From Aquimonas sp044377145 (GTDB lineage: Bacteria; Pseudomonadota; Gammaproteobacteria; Xanthomonadales; Xanthomonadaceae): a DNA stretch of 64,000 nt. The stretch covers positions 49,384-113,383 of the forward strand of contig NZ_JBILJQ010000006.1 of NCBI RefSeq assembly GCF_044377145.1, written 5' to 3'. This document shows positions 26,670-35,700 of the stretch, one piece after another. The number at the start of each line of letters is the position of its first letter. The first letter of the stretch is position 1. Position numbers and translations under genes: made by a program. The notes under the pieces are model-generated. The model ran no database searches. It was not told the origin of the DNA and saw only the letters and a program-made list of their open reading frames with translations.

Positions 26670-27557
26670 CTAGATCGCCGCATTCATGCCGTTGCCGCGC
26701 CAGCGCTGCACCTCGCTGGCCTGTGGCGGCTGCACGCGTCCCAGCAACTCCACTGGCAGCCGCGCCATCTGGCCCTGCTGCGCGCCCACCCAGACCGCGC
26801 CATCGCTGGCGACGTGGATGCCTCGAATGGTGGTGTTGGCAAACCCGTCCGGGTCGCCCGGATCCGACAGCACGCGCTCGAATACGCCGCTGGCCGGGCG
26901 GCGTCGGCTCAGGCCCTGCCAGCTGCCGATCCACAGGCTGCCGCCAGCATCCACCGCCAGCGCCGAGATGCGGTCATCCAACAGGCCGGTTTCATCGCCG
27001 TCCGCGCGGAACTCCTGCACCGTGCCGGTGCGATCGATGCGGACCAGACCGCTGCCGGTGGTGCCGACCCAGATCGCGCCGTCCGGGGTTTCGGCCAGGG
27101 CGCGCACCCCACCGGCCGGCAGGGGCTGCTGCGCGCCCTGCGCGGTGTCGAAGCGCTCGAAGCGATCGCTGACAGCGTCGTACACCGCCACTCCATTCGA
27201 GTGCGTGCCGACCCATAAACGACCGTCGCGCGCGGCGAGCAGCGCCTGGATCCGATTGCCCGGCAGGCTGCCGCTGTCGGCGCGGTCATGCGCATAGCGC
27301 CGGAAACGATAGCCGTCAAAGCGCACCAGACCGTCGGTGGTTCCGATCCAGAGCAGGCCTTGACCATCCTGCGTCAACGCGGTGATCACGCCATCCGGCA
27401 CCTGCTCGATGTCGCCGACGCGCTCGAACACGTAGGGCGCGCGCGCCGGCTGCACGGTAGCCGCAGCAACACCTGCACCGGTCGAGCTCGACAACACCCA
27501 CAGCACAGGGCACAACAGTGCTTGCAGGTAGCGATGGTGTCGGGCAGTGGCGCGCAT
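26670..27557 (-). CDS. N-terminal part of the amber-interrupted propeller/GGDEF gene
   Basis: 295 codons from the ATG at 27557, ending at TAG (26672-26670). Signal peptide about 1-30 (ALLCPVLWVLSSSTGAG), then the first blades of a two-component-regulator propeller with repeats such as VITALTQDGQGLLWIGTTDGL, RIQALLAARDGRLWVGTHSN and ALAETPDGAIWVGTTG. The stop falls inside the propeller. In the paralogue the aligned text is GMNSAVEPGDGSLWIAHYRG; here it is GMNAAI, stop, PEPGRLWIAHARG, all in one frame. So the gene is a single ancestral ORF (27557-24291, 1089 codons) with one nonsense codon. As it stands it would make an exported half-propeller. Confidence 0.83.
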   Translation of the reverse strand: MRATARHHRYLQALLCPVLWVLSSSTGAGVAAATVQPARAPYVFERVGDIEQVPDGVITALTQDGQGLLWIGTTDGLVRFDGYRFRRYAHDRADSGSLPGNRIQALLAARDGRLWVGTHSNGVAVYDAVSDRFERFDTAQGAQQPLPAGGVRALAETPDGAIWVGTTGSGLVRIDRTGTVQEFRADGDETGLLDDRISALAVDAGGSLWIGSWQGLSRRRPASGVFERVLSDPGDPDGFANTTIRGIHVASDGAVWVGAQQGQMARLPVELLGRVQPPQASEVQRWRGNGMNAAI

Positions 27558-27714
27558 CTGCACCCGGGGCGCTGATTTCAAGGCCGCTGATGATACGGAA
27601 CCTCTGTCCGGACAAGCGAGCGGCAAAACCCACCTGCGCGGGCGGCGACGGAATTCTGCCGCAGCGCGCGCTGCGATCAGCTGCCCGCCACTGTCGCGCA
27701 TGCGCTGCAGCACC

Positions 27715-30700
27715 TCAACGCGAGGTTGTGCTTTCGCTCAGCGCCGAGCACAGAACTTCGGTCGCGATACTGCTGAGCAGACGCACGCCACCGCGCTCGA
27801 TCAGCGCCGGATCCAGCCAGTCGACGCTGCGCAAGGCGGTCGCGTTGCTGCGCTCCGGGTACAGCCCTGCCCAGGCGTCCGGCTGCACCCGCTGGACCAG
27901 ACGCAGCACGCGGTCGGCCAATTCGACAACATCTTCCCAGGTCGCCATGAAGGGCTCGGTCGCCAGCAGCGGGAACGGCGCGAACCCGACACTCGCCGTC
28001 ATCTCCACCGATCCGCCCGGGGTGACCGAGAACGTCTCCGCCGAAACTCGCGCGCACAGCTGCGCGGCCAGATCGGCCGCCGCTTCGCGATCGATTTCGC
28101 GGGCCAGCACCAGGAACTCCTCGCCACCCCAGCGGATCAAGCTGTCGGACGGCCGGAACACCTCGCGCATCCGATCGGCGAACTGGCGCAACAGCGGCTC
28201 ACCGGCGTTGGCGCCGTGCGCGATCACGAACGGCACATAGCCATCCAGCTGCAGCCGGAACAGAACCAGCCCGGCGCCGGGTCTGCGCGCCGATTCCTCG
28301 CGCCCCTGCAGCCGCCGCAGCGCCTGTGCGACTTCTTTCGGCATCTCGCGCATCGCGAAGCGGTGATTGCGCAGGCCGGTCAGCGGGTCGATCAGCCGTG
28401 CCTGCTCGGACTCCGCGGTGCGCCGCTCCAGCTCGGCCGACAGCCTGCTGAGCTCAAGCGTGCGCGCCTGCACTTCGGCCTCCAGCTGCAGCTTGGCCGC
28501 CTCCAGCCGGCGACGGCGCAGGCGCACGATCAGCTCGACCAGCACACCGATGATGACCAGCGCCAGAGCAAGCGCGGCCGAAGTCTGCCACCAGCGCGGC
28601 ACCACCACGATCGGCAGCTCCAGGGTCTGGCTGCTGAAACGACCGCTACGGTTGCTGGCCTGCACCTGCAGCAGGTAGTCACCCGGCCACAGCCCGCCGA
28701 ACGCAGCACTGCGCGCGGTCGCATCCACCGCGACCCAGTCGGCGCTGCGGCCCTGCAGGCGGTATCGGTACTGCAGCAGGTCCGGCGCCGAGTAGTCGAG
28801 CGCAGCAAACTCGACCGCGAAGCTGCTCTCGTCGGGCTGCAGCACGACCTCGCTGGCGCGAGGCCCCAGCCGGCGCTCTTCGCCATTGATGCGCAGCGCG
28901 GTCACCACAATCGGCGGCTCGAAGGTCCAAGGCTCGAACCGCTCGGGCTGGACCACCAGCAGGCCCTCGGTGGCGCCGAACACCATCCGTCCATCGGCCA
29001 AGCGCGCATGCGCGCGAAACCAGCCAGTGCCGGCCAGCGCGCCTTCCGCGCGGCCCAGTCGATGCAGAACATCGGCGGCTGGATCGAACATGAAGCGGTG
29101 GCTCCAGATCCGGCCTTGCGCGTCTTCCATCAGGTTGGCGCCAAACGCGATTCCGGCGTAGCCGAAACGCGCGCTGATCGCCTCGAAGCGGGCGACGCCA
29201 TCGGCTAATTCCCGCAGCCGCAGCAGGCCGCCGCCGTCCACCCACAGCTGACCGCGCTGATCCACCAACAAACCCAGCACATCGGCCTGCACCCGCCGTC
29301 CATCGACCTCGATCGCCACCGGCGTCAGCGCCTGGCGCTGCGCATCCAGCCGGAACAAGCCGGAGCTGCCGCCGACCCAGCCGCCGTCGGCATCGAAGGA
29401 CAGCGCATTCACCGAACCACCCACGGTGGCGCCGGCGGCGGTCGCGAAGCGACGCACCTGGCCGCTGACATCACGCAGAAACAGGCCGTCACCGGAGGCG
29501 ATCCACAGCTCGCCCGCGCTGCCCGGCCACAGTCGACGCACCACCTTGCCCTCGATGAACGAGGGATCGGTCACCAGCTCGAAGTCCGTTTCGCCCGGTT
29601 GGCGCCGATTGAGGCCGCGCTCGGTCGCAACCCACAGGGTCTGATCTGCGGCCAGCGCCAGGCCCTGGATCATGGTGCCGTTCAAGCCGCCGTTGGTGTC
29701 CGCCTCGGCGGCGATGAATTCGCGGATGCGCAGCTGAGCATCGAGGCGCGCCGCACCATTGCGGTCGGCGCCAATCCACAACCCGCCATCCGGCGTCGGG
29801 GCCATGCTGGAAACGCTGAGCTGGCGAAGCGGCGCATCCCGTTCGGCATCGTAGCGACGAGCGCTGAGCGCACCCGCGAGCGGATGGGTCCGCTGCAGGC
29901 CGCCGCCGAAGGTGCCAACCCAGAGCCAACCGGATCGATCGCGCAGCAGGGTGCGCACGCCGGCATCGGCGAGGCTCAGCGGCTCGGTCACGCGGTGGCG
30001 CACGGTCTGCCGCAGCTGTCCGTCCAGGCCGTAGATGTCGATGCCGCGGTAGTGGGCGATCCACAGGCTGCCGTCGCCCGGCTCGACCGCGCTGTTCATG
30101 CCGACCCCGCGCCAGCGCTGCACCTGCTGTGGCTGCGGCAAACCCGGTGCATCCAGAAAGGCGGCCGGCACGCGAGCCATCTGGCCCTGCTGCGAGCTGA
30201 CCCACAGCGCGCCATCGCTGGCGGCGTAGATTCCGCGAACGGCGGTGTCGTAGAAACTCTCCGGGTCGTCCGGGTCGGAAAGCACGCGCTCGAAGCGTTC
30301 GGCGCCCGGCCGCAGCCGGACCAGACCGTTCCAGCTGCCAACCCAGAGGCAGCCATGCGCATCGACCGCCAGCGCCGAGATGCGATCGTCGATCAGACCG
30401 TAGGCGCTGTCCTGCGCGCTGTAGACGCGGGTGCTGCCATCCGGGTCCACCCGCAGCAGACCTCGACCGGTGGTGCCAATCCAGATCGCGCCATCCGGCG
30501 TTTCGGTCAGCGCGCGGATCGAGGCCGCTGCCGGCACCCGCGGTGCATCGGTCGGATCGATCCGCGATTCAATCGCGGCGAACTGATCGGTGCTGGCGTC
30601 GTACACCGCGATCCCGCTGGAATACGTGCCCACCCACAAACGACCGTCGCTTGCCGCCAGCAGGCTCTCGATGCGGCTGCCCGGCAGGCTGCCCGGATCG

Positions 30701-31056
30701 GCGGGGTCATGGCGATAGCTCTTGAACCGGTAGCCATCGAAGCGGATCAGCGCCTCGGTAGTACCGATCCACACGAAACCTTCGGCGTCCTGCGCGAGCG
30801 CGGTAACCACGCCATCGGGAATCCGCTGATGATCGCCGACGCGCTCGAACAGTGCGGTGCTGCGCTCGAGCTTGGCCTCGACCTCAACCTCCGCGACAGC
30901 GGGCAGCGTTGCGGCGAATGCCGTCATCAGCGCGAGCAGACGCAGCGCCCACACGACCGTGAGCTTGCGGCCATGAACACCCGGCGCGCCCCTCGCTGCG
31001 GCGTTCGACGTTCTCACAGGCTCGGGCTCCAGGACGCAACGCGGCGGCGGCTGCAC
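27715..31056 (-). CDS. Propeller/Y_Y_Y/GGDEF sensor protein with degenerate GGDEF site
   Basis: Up to 1113 residues, paralogue of the interrupted gene immediately downstream. A signal anchor near residues 33-55 (LTVVWALRLLALMTAFAATL) suggests the true start may be at a later in-frame codon than 31056. Then a periplasmic propeller (about 65-760; blades such as WIGTTEALIRFDGYRF, RLWVGTYSSGIAVYD, LWIGADRNG), a Y_Y_Y domain (AVEFAALDYSAPDLLQYRY), a transmembrane helix (ALALALVIIGVLVELIV), a coiled coil and a GGDEF domain at the C-terminus with GGEEF (977-981) and an RPSD inhibitory site. The catalytic block is lost: where cyclases have DxDxFKxINDxxGHxxGD, this protein reads QLDGYVPFVIAHGANAGEPL, and LYxAKxxGRN has become LRLVQRVQPD. 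So it probably binds c-di-GMP but does not make it (inference). Family knowledge: such propellers sense periplasmic ligands. Confidence 0.87.
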   Translation of the reverse strand: MQPPPRCVLEPEPVRTSNAAARGAPGVHGRKLTVVWALRLLALMTAFAATLPAVAEVEVEAKLERSTALFERVGDHQRIPDGVVTALAQDAEGFVWIGTTEALIRFDGYRFKSYRHDPADPGSLPGSRIESLLAASDGRLWVGTYSSGIAVYDASTDQFAAIESRIDPTDAPRVPAAASIRALTETPDGAIWIGTTGRGLLRVDPDGSTRVYSAQDSAYGLIDDRISALAVDAHGCLWVGSWNGLVRLRPGAERFERVLSDPDDPESFYDTAVRGIYAASDGALWVSSQQGQMARVPAAFLDAPGLPQPQQVQRWRGVGMNSAVEPGDGSLWIAHYRGIDIYGLDGQLRQTVRHRVTEPLSLADAGVRTLLRDRSGWLWVGTFGGGLQRTHPLAGALSARRYDAERDAPLRQLSVSSMAPTPDGGLWIGADRNGAARLDAQLRIREFIAAEADTNGGLNGTMIQGLALAADQTLWVATERGLNRRQPGETDFELVTDPSFIEGKVVRRLWPGSAGELWIASGDGLFLRDVSGQVRRFATAAGATVGGSVNALSFDADGGWVGGSSGLFRLDAQRQALTPVAIEVDGRRVQADVLGLLVDQRGQLWVDGGGLLRLRELADGVARFEAISARFGYAGIAFGANLMEDAQGRIWSHRFMFDPAADVLHRLGRAEGALAGTGWFRAHARLADGRMVFGATEGLLVVQPERFEPWTFEPPIVVTALRINGEERRLGPRASEVVLQPDESSFAVEFAALDYSAPDLLQYRYRLQGRSADWVAVDATARSAAFGGLWPGDYLLQVQASNRSGRFSSQTLELPIVVVPRWWQTSAALALALVIIGVLVELIVRLRRRRLEAAKLQLEAEVQARTLELSRLSAELERRTAESEQARLIDPLTGLRNHRFAMREMPKEVAQALRRLQGREESARRPGAGLVLFRLQLDGYVPFVIAHGANAGEPLLRQFADRMREVFRPSDSLIRWGGEEFLVLAREIDREAAADLAAQLCARVSAETFSVTPGGSVEMTASVGFAPFPLLATEPFMATWEDVVELADRVLRLVQRVQPDAWAGLYPERSNATALRSVDWLDPALIERGGVRLLSSIATEVLCSALSESTTSR

Positions 31057-31114
31057 CCCCGATCATACGAGGCGCCCTGCACTTCCGGCAAAGCGACCAA
31101 GGGCTGAGCTGCGC

Positions 31115-32713
31115 TTACCCGCGCGCCGCTTCCACCGAGAGTGACGCAGCCGCCGCCGAATCAGCCGCGAAAACCTCTCGCAACTGCTGTGCCTGCTCGG
31201 CAATGGCCGCGCGCTGCTCGGCAGACAGGCGTTCCAGGCTGCGCCACTGCAGGGCGGCCCGCGGGTGCTTGGCGAAGCGCGCCTGGTGCCGCTGCAGAAA
31301 ATCCCAGTACAGGGTGGTGAACGGGCAGGCCTTGGGGCCGACCGCCAGCTCGGGTTTGTAGCGGCAGCCACTGCAATAGTTGCCCATGCGCTGGATGTAC
31401 TTGCCCGAAGCGCAGTAGGGCTTGCTGGCCATCACACCGCCGTCGGCGAACTGGCTCATGCCCAGCACGTTCGGCAGTTCGACCCACTCGACCGCATCGA
31501 CGTAGATCGCCAGATACCATTCATGCACCTCGCGCGGCCGCACGCCCAGCATCAGCGCGAACAGACCCGTCACCATCAGCCGCTGGATATGGTGGGCGTA
31601 GCCGTAGCGCAGGGTCTGGCCGATCGCGTCTTTCAGGCAGGCCATGTCGGTGTCGCCGCTCCAGTAGAACGCCGGCAAGGGCTGCTCGGCGCCGAGCGCG
31701 TTGTCATCCAGATAGCCCGGCATGCGCAGCCAGTACAGGCCGCGCACGTACTCGCGCCAGCCGAGAATCTGGCGGACGAAGCCCTCCACTGCCGCCAGCG
31801 GCGCGCGGCCGGCCTGCCAGGCGTCGATGGCGGCGTCGATCACCCGTTTGGGCGTGATCAGCTTCAGGTTCAGCGCCACCGACAGCCGCGAGTGATACAG
31901 CCAGGGCTGCTGCGTCCACATCGCATCCTGATAGCGGCCGAACAGAAGCAAACGCTGATCGATGAAATCGACCAGGGCGGTTTCGGCCTGGGCCGGCGTC
32001 AGCGGCCAGTCGAAATCGGCCAGCGCGCCGGGATGCGACGCGAAGCGCGACTCGACCAGGGCCAGCACTTCGCGGGTGATCGGATCGGGTTGGAAGCGTT
32101 GTGGCGCGGGCAGCAGGCCTGGCCCGCGCGCATCGAAGCTGTCGCGGTTGTCGGCATCAAAGTTCCACTGCCCGCCGGCCGGCTGCTTGCCGTCCATCAG
32201 CAGATCGAGGCGCTGACGCATCCAGCGATAGAAGAACTCCAGCCGCAGTTCCTTCTTGCCGGCCGCCCAGCCGGCGTAGTCGTCGATCGAACACAGGAAA
32301 TGGCGATCAGGGCGCTCCAGCACGGCGACACCCGCGACCTGCGCTACGCCGAGCAAGGACTGCCAAACGCGCCAGTCGCCTGGCCGCACCCACACCAGTT
32401 CGCGGGGTTCGAGTGCGGCGACGTCCTCGCGCAAGGCGCTGGCAAGATCGGGCGCGCCGTGCGCATCGAGCTGTCGATACAGCACGCAGCGGCCGTGGGC
32501 GCGCTGATCCGCGGCGAAGTGACGCATGCCGGCCAGAAACACCGCGATGCGCGCCTTGTGCGACCAGACATGGGTGGATTCCTCAGCCACCTCGGCCATC
32601 CACACGGCGTCCTGCGCGGGGTCGAACTCATCGAACACGGCGCTGTCGCGATCGAGTTGATCACCCAGCACAAGGATCAAGCGACGCAGGGTTCGCGGGG
32701 TGGGTAGTTGCAT
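31115..32713 (-). CDS. Cryptochrome/photolyase family protein, FeS-containing (6-4 photolyase-like)
   Basis: 532 residues starting at the ATG at 32713 (MQLPTPRTLRR). The N-terminus matches the prokaryotic FeS-BCP/PhrB branch: ILVLGDQLDRDSAVFDEFDP then AVWMAEVAEESTHVWSHK. The flavin domain has LGWREYVRGLYWLRMP and YGYAHHIQRLMVTGLFALML. Four cysteines lie where the [4Fe-4S] cluster ligands are in that family: ACLKDAI, the pair in NYCSGC, and KACPFTTLYWDF. Members of this branch repair 6-4 photoproducts or act as cryptochromes; the two cannot be told apart here. Divergent from the alpha-2-macroglobulin gene, with only 44 bp between the start codons, so the promoters must overlap. It complements the CPD photolyase at 21703-23172. 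Confidence 0.9.
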   Translation of the reverse strand: MQLPTPRTLRRLILVLGDQLDRDSAVFDEFDPAQDAVWMAEVAEESTHVWSHKARIAVFLAGMRHFAADQRAHGRCVLYRQLDAHGAPDLASALREDVAALEPRELVWVRPGDWRVWQSLLGVAQVAGVAVLERPDRHFLCSIDDYAGWAAGKKELRLEFFYRWMRQRLDLLMDGKQPAGGQWNFDADNRDSFDARGPGLLPAPQRFQPDPITREVLALVESRFASHPGALADFDWPLTPAQAETALVDFIDQRLLLFGRYQDAMWTQQPWLYHSRLSVALNLKLITPKRVIDAAIDAWQAGRAPLAAVEGFVRQILGWREYVRGLYWLRMPGYLDDNALGAEQPLPAFYWSGDTDMACLKDAIGQTLRYGYAHHIQRLMVTGLFALMLGVRPREVHEWYLAIYVDAVEWVELPNVLGMSQFADGGVMASKPYCASGKYIQRMGNYCSGCRYKPELAVGPKACPFTTLYWDFLQRHQARFAKHPRAALQWRSLERLSAEQRAAIAEQAQQLREVFAADSAAAASLSVEAARG

Positions 32714-32757
32714 CAGTGACCTATACTCGATGCCCCGACGGGCTGGACCAAAAACCA

Positions 32758-35700
32758 ATGAACAGTGTGCGTGCGAACGCGTGGATGGCATGTGCGCTGG
32801 CGGCGGTGATCACGCTCGCACTCGGTGCCTGCGGCCGTGATGCAGCGCCACCTCCGGCCGTCCCGGCGACGCCGGAGCTTGAGTCCGCCAGCGTGCAGGG
32901 CTTTGGCCTGTCGCGCTGGGGTGCCGAGCGCTTCGATGGCCGGCCCGCCCTGGTGCTGGAGTTCTCGCAGCCGCTGGCGGTCACCCAGCCCTTCGACGAG
33001 ATCCTCAGCGTGACCGGCCCGGATGGCGCCGCCGGCAGCAGCGGCTGGACCCTGGACCCCGATCGCACCCGTCTGCGCTATCCGTACATCGAGGCCGACC
33101 GCAGCTACACCGTGCGCATCCAGGGTCGGCTTACCGCCTCAGCCGGCGACAGCCTGGGCCAGGACATCGAGAAGGAAATCCACTCCGGCGCACTGCCGCC
33201 GCAGGTCGGCTTCGCCAGCCAGGGCAGCGTGCTGCCGGCGCGCAATACCGATGGCCTGCCGGTGGTGGCGGTGAATGTGGCCGAGGTCGACGTCGAGTTC
33301 CTGCGTGTGCGCGCCGCCGAGTACTCCAACTTCTTCGCCAACTACCAGCGTGCCGGCCAGCGCGGCTGGTGGGATCTGGGCACGCTGTCGAACATCGCCG
33401 ACTCGGTGTATTCCAACCGCTTCGTGCTGAGCAGCCGCCCGAACGAGCGCACGGTCAGCTTTCTGCCGGTCAACACCGTGCCCGAGCTGCGCGAGGCCGG
33501 GCTGTACTTCGCGGTGCTGCGCCGCCCCGGTGATTTCCAGGGCCAGTACCAGACCACCTTCTTCTTCGTCACCGACATCGGCCTGCATGCGCGACTGCAC
33601 GCGGGAAAGCTGTGGGTGCATGCGGCTTCGCTGGACAGCGGCGTCGCCCGCAATGGCGTGCGCATCGAGGTGATCGACGACACCGGCCGCGTGGTCGCTG
33701 AAGCCGCCACCAATGGCGATGGCGATGCCAGCCTCGAACACACGCCGCGGCCGCAGGACGTGCTGGTCGCGCGTCGTGATGCCGAAATCGCGTTGATCCC
33801 GTTCCGCCAGCCAGCGCTGGACCTGGCCGATTTCGAAGTCGGCGGCCGCCGCCACACTGCCATCGACGCCTTCGCCTGGTCGGGACGTGATCTCTACCGC
33901 CCCGGCGAAACGCTGAAGGTCTCGGCCCTGCTGCGCGACTTCGACGGCCGCGCGCTCGATCAGGCGCAGCCGCTGTACGCCGATCTGCTGCAGCCGGACG
34001 GCCGTCGGCTGAGCCAGCAGAAGCTGGAGCCGCAGGCGCTGGGCTATTTCGCGTTGGAAGAGCCGATCCGCGAGGACGCCCGCACCGGCCGCTGGCGGGT
34101 CGAGTATCGACTGGCGCCGGACGACAAAACCCCGGTCGGTGCCTTCAGTTTCCGGGTCGAGGAGTTTCTGCCCGAGCGGATGAAGCTGACCCTGAGCAGC
34201 GACACCGCGCCGCTGACGCCGGGCCAGAACCTGCCGATGACGGTCGAAGGCGCCTATCTTTACGGCGCCCCGGCCAGCGCCAGCCGCTTCAGCGCCGAAC
34301 TGGCCTATCGCGTCGACAGCGAGGCCGTGCCCAGCCTGCAGGGCTATCGCTTCGGTGACCCGACCCTGGAGCTGCCGGCAGTCGCCGAAATTCTCGACAT
34401 CGAGCTCGATGCCGACGGCCGCAGCAGCCAGGACATCGAGCTGCTGAAGGACGGTGCGATCACCCAGAGCCCGCTGCAGCTGATCGTCAACGGCAGCCTG
34501 TTCGAATCCGGCGGCCGCGCGATCCGCCGCAGCCTGGTGCGCAGCGTGTGGCCGGCGCCGCAGCTGGTCGGCCTGCGTCCGCTGTTCGAGCTCAAAGACG
34601 GCGCTGGCGCCAACACCACGGTCGGCTTCGAGCTGGTGCGCAGCGATGTCGATGGCGGCCTGCATGCCGCACAGGGGCTCGAAGTCAGCCTGATCCGCGA
34701 GCTGCGCGATCTGCACTGGAGCTGGGTCGACGGCAGCGGCTGGAAGACCGACTACAGCAGCCGATTCGAAGTCGTCGAAAAGCGCAGCGTCGACTTCGAC
34801 GGTGCAACCCGTACGCCGCTGAACTTTGCAGTCGAATGGGGCGAGTACCGCGTGGAAGTGCGCGATCCCGCCACCGGCCTGACCACTCGCCTGCCCTTCT
34901 TCGCCGGCTGGAGCTGGGAAGACGACAACCGCGGGCTCGATGCCCGCCCCGACAAGGTCAAGCTGGCGCTGGACAAACCGAGCTACCGCGTCGGCGACAT
35001 GCTGGAGCTCACCCTGACCGCGCCCTACGAGGGCCCGGGTGTGCTGCTGGTGGAAAGCGACCAGCTGCTGTACAGCCAGCCGGTCGAGATCCGCCCCGGC
35101 GCGAAGGTGCAGATTCCGGTCAGCGAAGCGTTCAACCGCCACGATGTCTACATCACCGTGCTGGTGCTGCGACCGGGTCAGCTGGCCGACCAGCCCGGCC
35201 CGAACCGCGCCCTCGGCGTGGTGCACGTGCCGATGGCGCGCGAGGAGCGCCGGATCGCGCTCAAGGTCGAGGCCTCAGACACGCCGGTGCGCCCGGGCGA
35301 GCAGATCGAGATCCGCGTGCAGGCCGACGACCTCGCCGGTGAAACCGCGCAAGTCACGGTCGATGCGGTCGACCAGGGCATCCTCAGCCTGACCCGCTAC
35401 CCGCTGCCGGATCCGATCACCCACTTCCTGGCCCGGCGCGGATTCTCGATCGAGTCCTGGGACCTGTACGGCCGAGTGATCGAGCGCTTCGAAGGCCAGC
35501 GTGCGCGCCTGCGCTTCGGCGGCGACGCTGCCCTGCCCAACCTGCCGCAGGCACGTCGCCCGACGGCCAAGGTGCAGACCGTCGCCCTGCACTCCGGCCC
35601 GGTCGCGTTCGATGCCCAGGGCCGCGCGACGGTGAGCTTCACCGCGCCGGATTTCAACGGCGCCCTGCGCGTCGCGGCGCTGGCGTTTGCGGCGCAGCGC

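Noticed and set aside
26670..26672. Programmed TAG readthrough or pyrrolysine insertion in the GGDEF gene
   Set aside because: No PYLIS-like signal or pyl genes are visible; the paralogue has an ordinary codon; nonsense mutation or read error is simpler.
24003..27218. 1071-codon + strand frame over the interrupted GGDEF gene
   Set aside because: Antisense shadow: the minus strand has clear domains aligned with a paralogue, the + frame has none.
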